A program made the translations under genes and the position numbers. From Actinacidiphila fildesensis (lineage in GTDB: Bacteria > Actinomycetota > Actinomycetes > Streptomycetales > Streptomycetaceae), in assembly GCF_042652185.1 (NCBI RefSeq), contig NZ_JBHSIX010000014.1: 64,000 nucleotides of DNA. One strand, written 5' to 3'. Of this stretch, positions 17,744 through 25,226 are shown piece after piece; positions within the stretch are counted from its first letter, which is position 1; every line of letters starts with the position of its first letter. The notes beneath the pieces are model-generated. The model worked only from the letters and a program-made list of their open reading frames with translations. It was not told the DNA's origin and searched no databases.

Positions 17744-18634
17744 TCAGTCGTGGGCTGCGGTTGTGGAATTCAGGGGGCGGGTTACAGGGAGCTGGGTTTG
17801 GAGAGATCGATGCGGGAAGCCGGTCATCGCGCGGGCCAGAGCCGCGGCCTCGTCACGGCCGAGCCGCCCGTCCGCGATACCGGTCACGATGCGCCGGGTG
17901 ACGGTGGCCGCCGCCGGCATCGTCAGCCGCTCCCGCGCGGCGAGCGAGGAGCCGACGCCGGGGTACTCGTCGGTGCGCACGAACCACGGATCCGGTCCGC
18001 TGAACACCAGCGTCCAGTCGTCGCCGGCGAGCGCGAGCCAGTCGGCCGGGCGGCCGTGCACCGCCTCCTCACCGTCCGCATCCGCGCTGAAGACCCGCGG
18101 GAGGCGGCCGTTCTTCGGTGCCCGCCAGAAGAAGCCGCCGTATCCCGCGCCGGGCCGGCCGTTGGTGGTCGGGCTGCCGATGCTCAGCGGACGGCCGGTG
18201 GTGTTGGTGAGCATGAAGGCGAAGTCGAGTGCCCAGGCGGTGTCGTCGATCTGCCGGACGCCGACGGTGCGCCGCTCGTACAGCAGCTCACGATCGTCGG
18301 CCGTCCAGGACAGTTCCTCGGCGAAGCCGGCGGCCGTCCGCCGGAGCCAACCGCCATGCCGCTGCACACCGTGGTTGTCCAGCCCGGTGGGTCCCCGGCC
18401 GCGGACGAAGGTCCGGCCGCCCCAGAAGTTGCGGCCTTCCACGTCCGGGACCGCGACGCTCACCCCCAGATGGTGACGGTGGTCCTCGGGCATCAGCTCG
18501 GTGACCGCCACTCCGCCCAGGGTTCGGACCGGGTGCAGATACGGGCGCGGGGACAACTCCTGTTCCAGTTCGGGCCGGTGGACATAGCGGCCGACGACGC
18601 GGCCGCCGCACCGCAGTACGAGGGGAGGTGTCAT
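17744..18634 (-). CDS. PmoA-family protein (DUF6807)
   Basis: This 296-residue protein overlaps the oxidoreductase stop by one base (TGATG). It matches the so-called PmoA family found in actinobacterial and Bacteroidetes sugar loci: VGRYVHRPELEQELSPRPYLHPVRTLGG, MPEDHRHHLGVSVAVPDVEGRNFWGG, a His/Asp-rich jelly-roll with GLDNHGVQRHGGW. The biochemical role is unknown, and the PmoA name does not imply methane oxidation. Conserved His and Asp residues suggest a cupin-like metal or sugar site. Persistent pairing with a Gfo/Idh oxidoreductase suggests both act on the same sugar. Confidence 0.8.
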   Translation of the reverse strand: MTPPLVLRCGGRVVGRYVHRPELEQELSPRPYLHPVRTLGGVAVTELMPEDHRHHLGVSVAVPDVEGRNFWGGRTFVRGRGPTGLDNHGVQRHGGWLRRTAAGFAEELSWTADDRELLYERRTVGVRQIDDTAWALDFAFMLTNTTGRPLSIGSPTTNGRPGAGYGGFFWRAPKNGRLPRVFSADADGEEAVHGRPADWLALAGDDWTLVFSGPDPWFVRTDEYPGVGSSLAARERLTMPAAATVTRRIVTGIADGRLGRDEAAALARAMTGFPHRSLQTQLPVTRPLNSTTAAHD

Positions 18635-19791
18635 CAGCAGCGCACCTCCCGGGACTGCTGCGATACGGCCCAGGGCGCGCCGAGTTCCGAGAAGAGCGCG
18701 AGCCTCTGCGCGGCGGCTTCGACCAGGCCGTCGACACCCGGGACCACACGCCGCTGGGAGCGCTCCCCCGCAACGGCACGCCACAGGCGGCCGGGGACCG
18801 GCATCGGATCGGCGGCGGTACGGATCGCCTCGACGACCTTCATGAAAGCGCCCGTGGCGCGCGGCGGGACGAGCAGTTCCTCGCTGTGCGCGATGTGGGC
18901 CAACAGGTTCTCCAGCAGGTCGGTACGCGCGAAGACGCGCTCCTCGGGGCCGCGGGAGGCACGCTGCAGCAGCACCCGGTCCTGCTTGTACCAGAAGGTG
19001 ATGCGGCCCCTTGTGCCGTGCACGGCGATGTACGGTTCGGCGGCGGTCTCGGCGCACAGCGTGGCGGCGACGGTGACCCGGGTACCGCGCGCGGTCCTGA
19101 TCCGGACGCAGGAGGTGTCATCGGACTCGATGTCGTTGGCGCGGAAGAGTTCGGTCTCGATCGCGGCCACATCTGTGGCACGATCACTGCCGTCCAGCCG
19201 CAGTGCGGTGGCCACGGCGTGCGCCAGCGGGTTGGTGAGCACGCCGTCGACCACGTCGACACCCCGTAGGGTGCGGCGCCCCGACCAGGCGGCACGTGCG
19301 AAGTACTGCTCGTCACGCACCCAGTTGCCTGCCGCTCCGATGCCCCGTACGCGGCCGATCGCGCCGTCGGCGATCAGTTCGCGCACCGCGGTCACGCCCT
19401 GCGAACCGAGCGACTGGAAGCCGACCTGGCAGGCCCTGCCACTCGCTTCGAGACCGGCGACCAGTCGTTCGTACTCGGCGTACGACGGCGTCGGGGGCTT
19501 CTCCAGCAGCACGTGCGCGCCATGGGCGGCGGCGGTCAGTGCCAGGTCGGCATGGGTGTGGATCGGTGTGCAGACGATCGCGACGACGGCGCCCGTCCGG
19601 TCGATCAGCTCCCCCAGGTCGGCTCCTTGCGCCGGAGTGCCGAGACCGGCCAGCCGGTCCTTCTCCGGCGGCCGCACGTCGCACACCCCGGCCAGCCGTA
19701 CGGTCCCGGCGGCGGTGAGTCTGCGCAGGTTGTCCAGATGCCAGTGCCCGTGGCCGTGCGCGCCGGCCAGTACGACGGGTATCGCCCGCAT
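18634..19791 (-). CDS. Gfo/Idh/MocA family oxidoreductase
   Basis: This 385-residue protein has an N-terminal Rossmann fold (VVLAGAHGHGHWHL in place of the usual GxGxxG), VAIVCTPIHTHADL and the family's LLEKPPTP motif (Lys catalytic, about residue 100). A C-terminal alpha/beta sheet domain follows. Enzymes of this family oxidise, reduce or epimerise sugars with NAD(P). The ATG at 19791 is chosen because AAGGGG sits 8 nt upstream; a GTG at 19800 overlaps the permease stop. It lies between the permeases and the PmoA-like gene. With the nearby IlvD/Edd dehydratase and DHDPS-like enzyme it could supply the first oxidation of a sugar-acid pathway; the substrate is unknown. Confidence 0.85.
   Translation of the reverse strand: MRAIPVVLAGAHGHGHWHLDNLRRLTAAGTVRLAGVCDVRPPEKDRLAGLGTPAQGADLGELIDRTGAVVAIVCTPIHTHADLALTAAAHGAHVLLEKPPTPSYAEYERLVAGLEASGRACQVGFQSLGSQGVTAVRELIADGAIGRVRGIGAAGNWVRDEQYFARAAWSGRRTLRGVDVVDGVLTNPLAHAVATALRLDGSDRATDVAAIETELFRANDIESDDTSCVRIRTARGTRVTVAATLCAETAAEPYIAVHGTRGRITFWYKQDRVLLQRASRGPEERVFARTDLLENLLAHIAHSEELLVPPRATGAFMKVVEAIRTAADPMPVPGRLWRAVAGERSQRRVVPGVDGLVEAAAQRLALFSELGAPWAVSQQSREVRC
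18755..18768. promoter_or_regulatory. CebR-box-like palindrome inside the oxidoreductase gene
   Basis: TGGGAGCGCTCCCC differs at one end base from the CebR operator (TGGGAGCGCTCCCA) that controls cellobiose use in streptomycetes. GGGAGCGCTCCC (18756-18767) is a perfect 12-bp palindrome. It is within coding sequence, so it may be chance or an intragenic operator. Confidence 0.35.
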
Positions 19792-19796
19792 GCCGT

Positions 19797-20699
19797 TCAC
19801 CCCTTGACCGCGCCGGCGCTGAAGCCTGTGATCAGCCACTTCTGGATGAAGGCGAAGACGATCACGACCGGCACGGCGGCCACGACGCCGCCCGCGGCCA
19901 GCGCTCCGAGATCGACGCTGTCGGCGCCGATCAGGGTGTTGAGGCCGACCGGGATCGTCTGCTTGTCCTGCGAGCTGAGGAACATCAGCGCGAACAGGAA
20001 GTGGTTCCAGCTGTGGACGAACGCGAAGGAGCCGACCGCGATCAGACCGGGCCGCAGCACCGGCAGCACCACCGCGCAGAACCCCCGGAAGCGCGAGCAG
20101 CCGTCCACCCAGGCGGCCTCCTCCAGCGCCATGGGTACGTTCTTGATGAAGCCGCTGATCAGGATGATGGACAGCGGCAGTTGGAACACGGTCTCCGCGA
20201 TGATCACGCTCCACAGTGAGTTGATCAGCTGCAGGTTCCTGAAGATCTCGAAGAGCGGGACGAGCATCAGCGCGCCGGGGATGAACTGCGAACACAACAG
20301 CCCCAGCATGAAGGCGCTCTTGCCCCGGAACCGGAAGCGGGCGAGCGCGTAGCCGCCGCACAGCGCCACCACAGTGGTGGTGATCAGGGTGGCGACACCG
20401 ACCAGCATGCTGTTCTGGAAGTACATGCCGAACGACCGCTCGTTCCACACCTTCGCGAAGTGCTCGCCCGTGGCGGGCCAGGGCACCAGCGACGTCGACC
20501 CTGCCGGCCGCACCGCGAACAGCAGCATCCAGTAGAACGGGACGAGCGTGAACAGCAGGTACAGGCCGAGCGGCAGATAGATCTGCCAGCGAGGCGTGCC
20601 GTCGTCCACCGCGCGGCGCCGCCGCCGGGCGGTACGCGGCGGAGTGATACCAGCGGGAGGCACCGCTCGGATGCCCTTCTCCGCGAGTGCGGCGGTCAT
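19797..20699 (-). CDS. Carbohydrate ABC transporter permease, MalG type
   Basis: This 300-residue permease has six membrane segments and the EAA loop EEAAWVDGCSRFRGFCAVVLPVLRP. It overlaps the upstream permease gene by ATGA. The N-terminal 35 residues are basic and cytoplasmic. It ends FIQKWLITGFSAGAVKG, typical of MalG-like subunits. It works with the MalF-like partner and the binding protein at 16380-17720. No ATPase is encoded in the operon, so a shared MsiK-type ATPase is expected. Confidence 0.9.
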   Translation of the reverse strand: MTAALAEKGIRAVPPAGITPPRTARRRRRAVDDGTPRWQIYLPLGLYLLFTLVPFYWMLLFAVRPAGSTSLVPWPATGEHFAKVWNERSFGMYFQNSMLVGVATLITTTVVALCGGYALARFRFRGKSAFMLGLLCSQFIPGALMLVPLFEIFRNLQLINSLWSVIIAETVFQLPLSIILISGFIKNVPMALEEAAWVDGCSRFRGFCAVVLPVLRPGLIAVGSFAFVHSWNHFLFALMFLSSQDKQTIPVGLNTLIGADSVDLGALAAGGVVAAVPVVIVFAFIQKWLITGFSAGAVKG

Positions 20700-21601
20700 G
20701 TGCGGTCGCCTCCGAACTTGCTCAGGCGCAGATAGAGGATCGAGCAGAAGAGGAGGATCACGAAGGCGACGGTGGTCAGCGCCGACGCGTAGCCGAAGTC
20801 GTGTCCGTCGACTCCGGTGTTGGCGACGTACAGCGGCAGCGTGGTGGTCTGGCCGGCCGGTCCGCCGCCGGTGAGGGTGTACAGGAGGTCGACGTTGTTG
20901 AACTCCCAGACCCCGCGCAGCAGCGTCGACAGGACGATCGCGTCCCTCAGGTGCGGCAGGGTGATGTGGAGGAGCTTCCGGTACCGGTTCGCGCCGTCGA
21001 CCGAGGCCGCCTCGTACAGCTCCTTGGGGATGGACTGGAGGTCGGCGAGGATGAGGATCGCGAAGAAGGGGACGCCGCGCCAGAGTTCGGCGAGGACCGC
21101 CGCCCAGAACACGGTGCCGGTGTCGGAGAGCACCGAGGTGCCGTAGGTGCCGATCCCGGCGTCGGCGAGATAGCGGCTGAACCCGGTGGACGGGTTGTAG
21201 AGCAGCATCCAGATGGTGGTCGTCAGAACGCCGGAGACCGCCCAGGGTGAGAAGACCAGGGCGCGGGCGATGCCCCGGCCGATGAAGGTCTGGTTGACCA
21301 GCAGTGCCAGCACCAGTCCGAGGGCGAGTTGCAGACCCACCTCGACGACGACCCATCGGGCGCTGAAGGCCAGGCTCTGCCAGAACAGCGGGTCGTCGGT
21401 GAAGATCCTGGTGAAGTTGGAGAAACCGGCGAAGCCGTTCCGCCAGGGCTTGGTGACGTTGTAGTCCTGCAGGCTGTAGTAGAGAACGCTGATCATCGGG
21501 TAGGCGATGAACCCGAGCATCAGCAAGGCTGCCGGGGCTATCAGCAGATACGGGAGGCGCCGGTCGCGCCGCCGGGATGGTTTCGCCACGGCGATGGCCA
21601 T
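20696..21601 (-). CDS. Sugar ABC transporter permease, MalF type
   Basis: This 301-residue permease has the EAA loop EAASVDGANRYRKLLHITLPHL and the usual MalF-like start (LPYLLIAPAALLMLGFIAYPM). The ATG follows GAAGGAG. It opens the transport part of the block (permease, permease, oxidoreductase, PmoA-like, binding protein). The upstream 108 bp, up to the dehydratase stop, contain an AAGCGCTT-centred operator candidate, so this part may have its own promoter. Confidence 0.9.
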   Translation of the reverse strand: MAIAVAKPSRRRDRRLPYLLIAPAALLMLGFIAYPMISVLYYSLQDYNVTKPWRNGFAGFSNFTRIFTDDPLFWQSLAFSARWVVVEVGLQLALGLVLALLVNQTFIGRGIARALVFSPWAVSGVLTTTIWMLLYNPSTGFSRYLADAGIGTYGTSVLSDTGTVFWAAVLAELWRGVPFFAILILADLQSIPKELYEAASVDGANRYRKLLHITLPHLRDAIVLSTLLRGVWEFNNVDLLYTLTGGGPAGQTTTLPLYVANTGVDGHDFGYASALTTVAFVILLFCSILYLRLSKFGGDRT

Positions 21602-21623
21602 GACTGGGACTCCTTCACTACGG

Positions 21624-21637
21624 GGTAAGCGCTTGCT
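21624..21637. promoter_or_regulatory. LacI-type operator candidate upstream of permease operon
   Basis: GGTAAGCGCTTGCT has a perfect AAGCGCTT core (21627-21634) and imperfect flanks. It lies about 25 bp upstream of the permease ATG. The core resembles LacI-family sites, although the nearest regulator gene in the block is of the GntR family. Confidence 0.45.
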
Positions 21638-21709
21638 GAATGGTGTGCGGCGTCCCGGACGGCGAACGTCAGGGGCAGTTGCGATGCGGAAGGGGGCTGC
21701 GGCGGGCGC

Positions 21710-23431
21710 TCAGCCCGCGTAGGGCTCGGGCACTTCGCCGGGCCTGGCCAGGAAACGGAAGTCGCAGCCGGTGTCGGCCTGGGTGATCTGTTCCTGGTAG
21801 AGGGCGCCGTAGCCGCGTGAGAAGCGGGGCGGTGGCGGCTGCCACTCTGCGCGGCGGCGCTCCAACTCGGGTTCGTCCAGCTCCAGGTGGAGCCGTCGGG
21901 CCTCCACGTCGAGGGTGATCAGATCACCGGTGCGGACGAGCGCGAGCGGGCCGCCGACGTACGACTCGGGTGCGATGTGCAGCACGCAGGCCCCGTAACT
22001 GGTGCCGCTCATCCGGGCGTCGGAGATCCGGACCATGTCCCGCACGCCCTCTTTGAGAAGGTGATCGGGAATCGGCAGCATCCCGTACTCGGGCATCCCG
22101 GGGCCGCCGAGCGGGCCGGAGCCGCGCAGGACCAGGACGCTGTCGGCGGTGATGCCCAGCCCCGGGTCGTTGATGGTGGACTGCATCGCCCGGTAGTCGT
22201 CGAAGACCACGGCCGGGCCGGTGTGCTTGAGCAGCTGGGGATCGGCGGCGATGTGCTTGATGACGGCGCCGTCGGGACAGAGGTTGCCGCGCAGCACCGC
22301 GAGCCCGCCTTCGTCCGCCAGCGGGTTGCCACGGGGACGGATGACGTCCGGGTTGTGGACGAGCGCGCCCGCGAGCTGCTCGCGCAGCGTGGGGTGGGCC
22401 ACCGTCGGGCGCTCCAGATGCAGTACGTCCGTCAGCTGTGCGAGGAAGCCGGGCAGGCCGCCGGCGAAATGGAAGTCCTCCATCAGATACCGGCCGCCCG
22501 GGCGCACGTTCGCCAGCACCGGTACTGTGCGGGCGATGCGGTCGAAGTCGTCGAGGGTCAGTTCGACACCGGAGCGGCCGGCCATCGCGATCAGATGGAT
22601 CACGGCATTGGTGGAGCCGCCCAGGGCGAGGACGGTGGCGACCGCGTCCTCGTAGGCGTCACGGGTGAGAATCCGCGACAGCCTCAGGTCCTGCCACACC
22701 AGCTCGACGATGCGCGCTCCCGAGGCGGCCGCCATCCGCTCGTGACCCGAGTCGACCGCGGGGATCGAGGACGCGCCGGGCATCGTGACACCCAGCGCCT
22801 CGGCGGCCGCCGTCAGCGTCGAGGCGGTGCCCATCGTCATGCAGTGGCCGGGGGAACGCGCGAGCCCGTTCTCCAGTTCTGCCAGTTCGCCGTCGCCGAT
22901 CAGCCCGGCGCGCCGGTCGTCCCAGTACTTCCACATGTCCGTGCCGGAGCCCAGCACTTCATTGCGCCAGTGTCCCGGCAGCATGGGTCCGGCCGGGACG
23001 AAGACGGCCGGCAGGTCCATGCTGGCCGCGCCCATCAGCAGCGCCGGGGTGGACTTGTCGCAGCCGCCCATCAGGACGGCGCCGTCCACCGGGTACGAGC
23101 GCAGCAGTTCCTCGGTCTCCATGGCGAGGAGGTTGCGGTAGAGCATCGGCGTCGGCTTCTGGAAGGTCTCCGAGAGCGTGGACACTGGGAACTCCAGTGG
23201 GAAACCGCCCGCCTGCCACACCCCGCGCTTGACCGCCTGAGCACGTTCCCGCAGGTGGGAGTGGCAGGGGTTGATGTCGGACCAGGTGTTGAGAATCGCG
23301 ATCACCGGCTTGCCGAGGTGCTCCTCGGGGAGATAGCCGAGCTGCCGGGTGCGGGCCCGGTGGCTGAACGAGCGCAGCCCGTCCGTGCCGTACCACCGGT
23401 GGCTGCGCATTTCCTCGGGAGCCTTCCTCAT
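21710..23431 (-). CDS. IlvD/Edd-family sugar-acid dehydratase
   Basis: This 573-residue member of the dihydroxy-acid/sugar-acid dehydratase family keeps the three cysteines that bind the [2Fe-2S] cluster: Cys56 (NPCHSH), Cys124 (GGCDKSTPA) and Cys197 (SPGHCMTMGTAS). The C-terminal swivelling domain has PESYVGGPLALVRTGDLI. Family members convert sugar acids such as L-arabonate, D-xylonate or related acids to 2-keto-3-deoxy acids. The chosen ATG overlaps the upstream stop (ATGA); ATG at 23410 is an alternative. It is next to a DHDPS-like aldolase/dehydratase and a GntR regulator, so it is probably a sugar-acid dehydratase and not the isoleucine/valine enzyme. Confidence 0.88.
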   Translation of the reverse strand: MRKAPEEMRSHRWYGTDGLRSFSHRARTRQLGYLPEEHLGKPVIAILNTWSDINPCHSHLRERAQAVKRGVWQAGGFPLEFPVSTLSETFQKPTPMLYRNLLAMETEELLRSYPVDGAVLMGGCDKSTPALLMGAASMDLPAVFVPAGPMLPGHWRNEVLGSGTDMWKYWDDRRAGLIGDGELAELENGLARSPGHCMTMGTASTLTAAAEALGVTMPGASSIPAVDSGHERMAAASGARIVELVWQDLRLSRILTRDAYEDAVATVLALGGSTNAVIHLIAMAGRSGVELTLDDFDRIARTVPVLANVRPGGRYLMEDFHFAGGLPGFLAQLTDVLHLERPTVAHPTLREQLAGALVHNPDVIRPRGNPLADEGGLAVLRGNLCPDGAVIKHIAADPQLLKHTGPAVVFDDYRAMQSTINDPGLGITADSVLVLRGSGPLGGPGMPEYGMLPIPDHLLKEGVRDMVRISDARMSGTSYGACVLHIAPESYVGGPLALVRTGDLITLDVEARRLHLELDEPELERRRAEWQPPPPRFSRGYGALYQEQITQADTGCDFRFLARPGEVPEPYAG

Positions 23432-24405
23432 ATCGCCCAGTCCTTGATGAGTGCCGCGACCTCGGCGCGCTGCGCGTCGGGCAGCTGACGGCTCGGCGGC
23501 CGCACCTCGCGGCTGCACAGGCCGAGGACGGCGAGCGCCTCCTTGACGACGGTGACGTTGTTGGCGGACTGCTGCGCGGCGCGCAGGTCCTCGAAGGGGC
23601 GGATCTGTTCCCAGACCTTCATCGCTCCCGGATGGTCCCCGGCGCGCAGGGCCGTCAGCATGCCCAGCGACACGGACGGGGCGACGTTGACCAGGCCGGA
23701 GGTGAAACCGGTGGCGCCCATCGCCCAGTAGGCGGGCGCGTACAGCTCCGCGAGCCCTGCCACCCAGACGAAGCGGTCGAGCCCGGCGTCGCGCGCGAAG
23801 GCCGCGAAGCGGGCGGCGTCCGGCACCGCGTACTTCGCGCCGATCACGTTGGGGCACAGGTCGCCGAGCAGTGCCATCCGGTCGCCGCCGAGGAGCGGGT
23901 TGCGGATGTAGGGCACTACACCCAGTTCGGGGACGGACTCGGCGATGGCCCGGTGGTAGTCCACCCACCCGTCGGGCGAGACATAGGGATGGACGGGCTG
24001 GTGCACCATCACCATCCGCGCACCGTGGTCACGCGCGTGCCGGGCGGCGGCGACGGCGGTCGGCACGTCGTGGCCGACACCCACCAGGACGACGGCCGGT
24101 CGCTGCGCGGTCTCGGCGAGCGTGTCCTCGACGACCGTGAGGCGCTCCTCGGGGGCCAGCGCGTAGAACTCGCCGGTGTTCCCGTTGGGCGTGAGCGTCC
24201 GGACGCCGCCGTCCAGCAGCCTGCGCAGCAGAAGCCGGTACGCGGTCCGGTCGATCGCACCGTCGGCGTCGAACGGGGTCACCGGAATCGCGACGACATC
24301 GGCGAGCGCGGCCCGCAGCGCGGCACGGTCCATCGGTTCGGAGCGGGGCGTCGGTTCGGAGCGGGGCGTCGGTTCGGAGCGGGGCGTCGGTTCGGAGCGG
24401 TCCAT
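23428..24405 (-). CDS. DHDPS/NAL-superfamily aldolase or dehydratase
   Basis: This TIM-barrel protein of 325 residues has the superfamily GxxGE motif (GNTGEFYAL), catalytic Tyr166 in VVPYIRNP and Schiff-base Lys191 in IGAKYAV. Related enzymes include 2-keto-3-deoxy-arabonate or 5-keto-4-deoxy-glucarate dehydratases and 2-keto-3-deoxy sugar-acid aldolases. Following an IlvD/Edd dehydratase, one of these is the likely role. The first 24 residues (MDRSEP, then TPRSEP three times) come from an 18-bp tandem repeat. A second start codon in frame at 24333 gives the usual family N-terminus (MDRAALRAAL). Either ATG could be used; the first overlaps the GntR stop (ATGA). Confidence 0.85.
   Translation of the reverse strand: MDRSEPTPRSEPTPRSEPTPRSEPMDRAALRAALADVVAIPVTPFDADGAIDRTAYRLLLRRLLDGGVRTLTPNGNTGEFYALAPEERLTVVEDTLAETAQRPAVVLVGVGHDVPTAVAAARHARDHGARMVMVHQPVHPYVSPDGWVDYHRAIAESVPELGVVPYIRNPLLGGDRMALLGDLCPNVIGAKYAVPDAARFAAFARDAGLDRFVWVAGLAELYAPAYWAMGATGFTSGLVNVAPSVSLGMLTALRAGDHPGAMKVWEQIRPFEDLRAAQQSANNVTVVKEALAVLGLCSREVRPPSRQLPDAQRAEVAALIKDWAI
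24333..24400. repeat. 18-bp tandem repeat, 3.8 copies, at the start of the DHDPS-like gene
   Basis: The unit TCGGTTCGGAGCGGGGCG occurs at 24333-24350, 24351-24368 and 24369-24386, with a 14-bp partial copy to 24400. Both ends are flanked by GGTCCAT, which on the minus strand is a start codon. The repeat encodes TPRSEP units in the minus-strand protein and has duplicated the ATG. Confidence 0.95.
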
Positions 24406-25055
24406 CAGGCGCCCGTCTCTTCGTGGTCGGGGAACGCGCGGCGGACGAAGTCCGAGATGTGGGCGTGCAGCAGCCCGGCCGCGCCGTCCGCGTCGCCGGC
24501 GAGCGCCGTCCGGAGGATCTCCTGGTGCTCGCGGGCCTCCTGCTCCCAGGAGGGGGAGGCCGCCCAGGCGACGGTCGACACCAGGGCCGCCTGGTCACGC
24601 ACCTCGTCGAGCATCCGCGTCAGGAGCGGGTTGCCGCAGGGCAGATAGAGCGCCCGGTGGAAGTCACGGTTGGCGAGGCTCCGGTCGGCCCGGTCCTCCG
24701 CGCCCTCGGCCCGTACGAGCGCGTCCCGCGCCGCCGCGAGCGACTCCTTCCTGACGATGCTGCGGCGCAGCGCCTCGGGCTCCAGCAGCAGCCGCACGTC
24801 GTAGATCTCCCGCGCCATGGCCGCATCCACGGTCCGCACCGTGACGCCCTTGTACTGGCTCATCACGACGAGCCCGGTACCGGCCAGCGTCTTGAGCGCC
24901 TCGCGCACGGGGGTCTTCGAGACACCGAACTGCGCCGCCAGATCGGCCTCGACGAGTGGCTGTCCAGGACTCAACTGCCCGGTGAGGATGCCGTGCTTGA
25001 TCGCCTCCAGCACGTACTGCGTCCGGGAGGGGATCGGGGCGGGAGCAAAGGTCAT
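24405..25055 (-). CDS. GntR-family regulator, FadR/FCD subfamily
   Basis: This 216-residue regulator has an N-terminal winged helix (PSRTQYVLEAIKHGILTGQLSPGQPLVEADLAAQFGVSKTPVREALKTL) with the classic VSKTPVREAL recognition helix. An all-helical FCD ligand domain follows (DVRLLLEPEALRRS, DFHRALYLPCGN, EHQEIL). Conserved Asp and His residues of FCD domains usually bind a metal that helps hold a carboxylate ligand. That suits control by a sugar acid. It leads the catabolic block and is coupled to the DHDPS-like gene. A CGTAC-GAA-GTACG dyad 40 bp upstream is a plausible autoregulatory operator. Confidence 0.92.
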   Translation of the reverse strand: MTFAPAPIPSRTQYVLEAIKHGILTGQLSPGQPLVEADLAAQFGVSKTPVREALKTLAGTGLVVMSQYKGVTVRTVDAAMAREIYDVRLLLEPEALRRSIVRKESLAAARDALVRAEGAEDRADRSLANRDFHRALYLPCGNPLLTRMLDEVRDQAALVSTVAWAASPSWEQEAREHQEILRTALAGDADGAAGLLHAHISDFVRRAFPDHEETGA

Positions 25056-25094
25056 GTGCGCTCTCAGATCTCAGGTATCGCGTCTCATATATGA

Positions 25095-25107
25095 CGTACG
25101 AAGTACG
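25095..25107. promoter_or_regulatory. Dyad upstream of the GntR gene, probable operator
   Basis: CGTAC and GTACG form perfect 5-bp arms around GAA, in an AT-richer stretch (CATATATGACGTACGAAG). It lies 40 bp upstream of the regulator ATG, where an autoregulatory GntR operator and promoter are expected. Confidence 0.55.
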
Positions 25108-25174
25108 ACGCGATGAAAGGTAGAGCCGCGCCGGAGGTCCGTCAATGCTTTGAACAGAACTGATCCCGCACCCG

Positions 25175-25208
25175 GGCGTCGGCCGGCCGGGGAAGGCCGG
25201 CCGACGCC
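25175..25208. terminator. Strong hairpin terminator after the GH51 gene
   Basis: GGCGTCGGCCGGCC and GGCCGGCCGACGCC are perfect 14-bp arms with a 6-nt loop (GGGGAA). It lies immediately after the GH51 stop on the minus strand. Confidence 0.85.
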
Positions 25209-25226
25209 GCGCTGACGTTCGGCCGG

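Noticed and set aside
17744..18634. PmoA-like protein considered as part of a methane monooxygenase
   Set aside because: No membrane segments or PmoB/PmoC partners; only the family name is shared.
24333..24400. 18-bp tandem repeats considered as a CRISPR array
   Set aside because: No spacers, the repeats are contiguous and in frame with a gene, and no cas genes are present.
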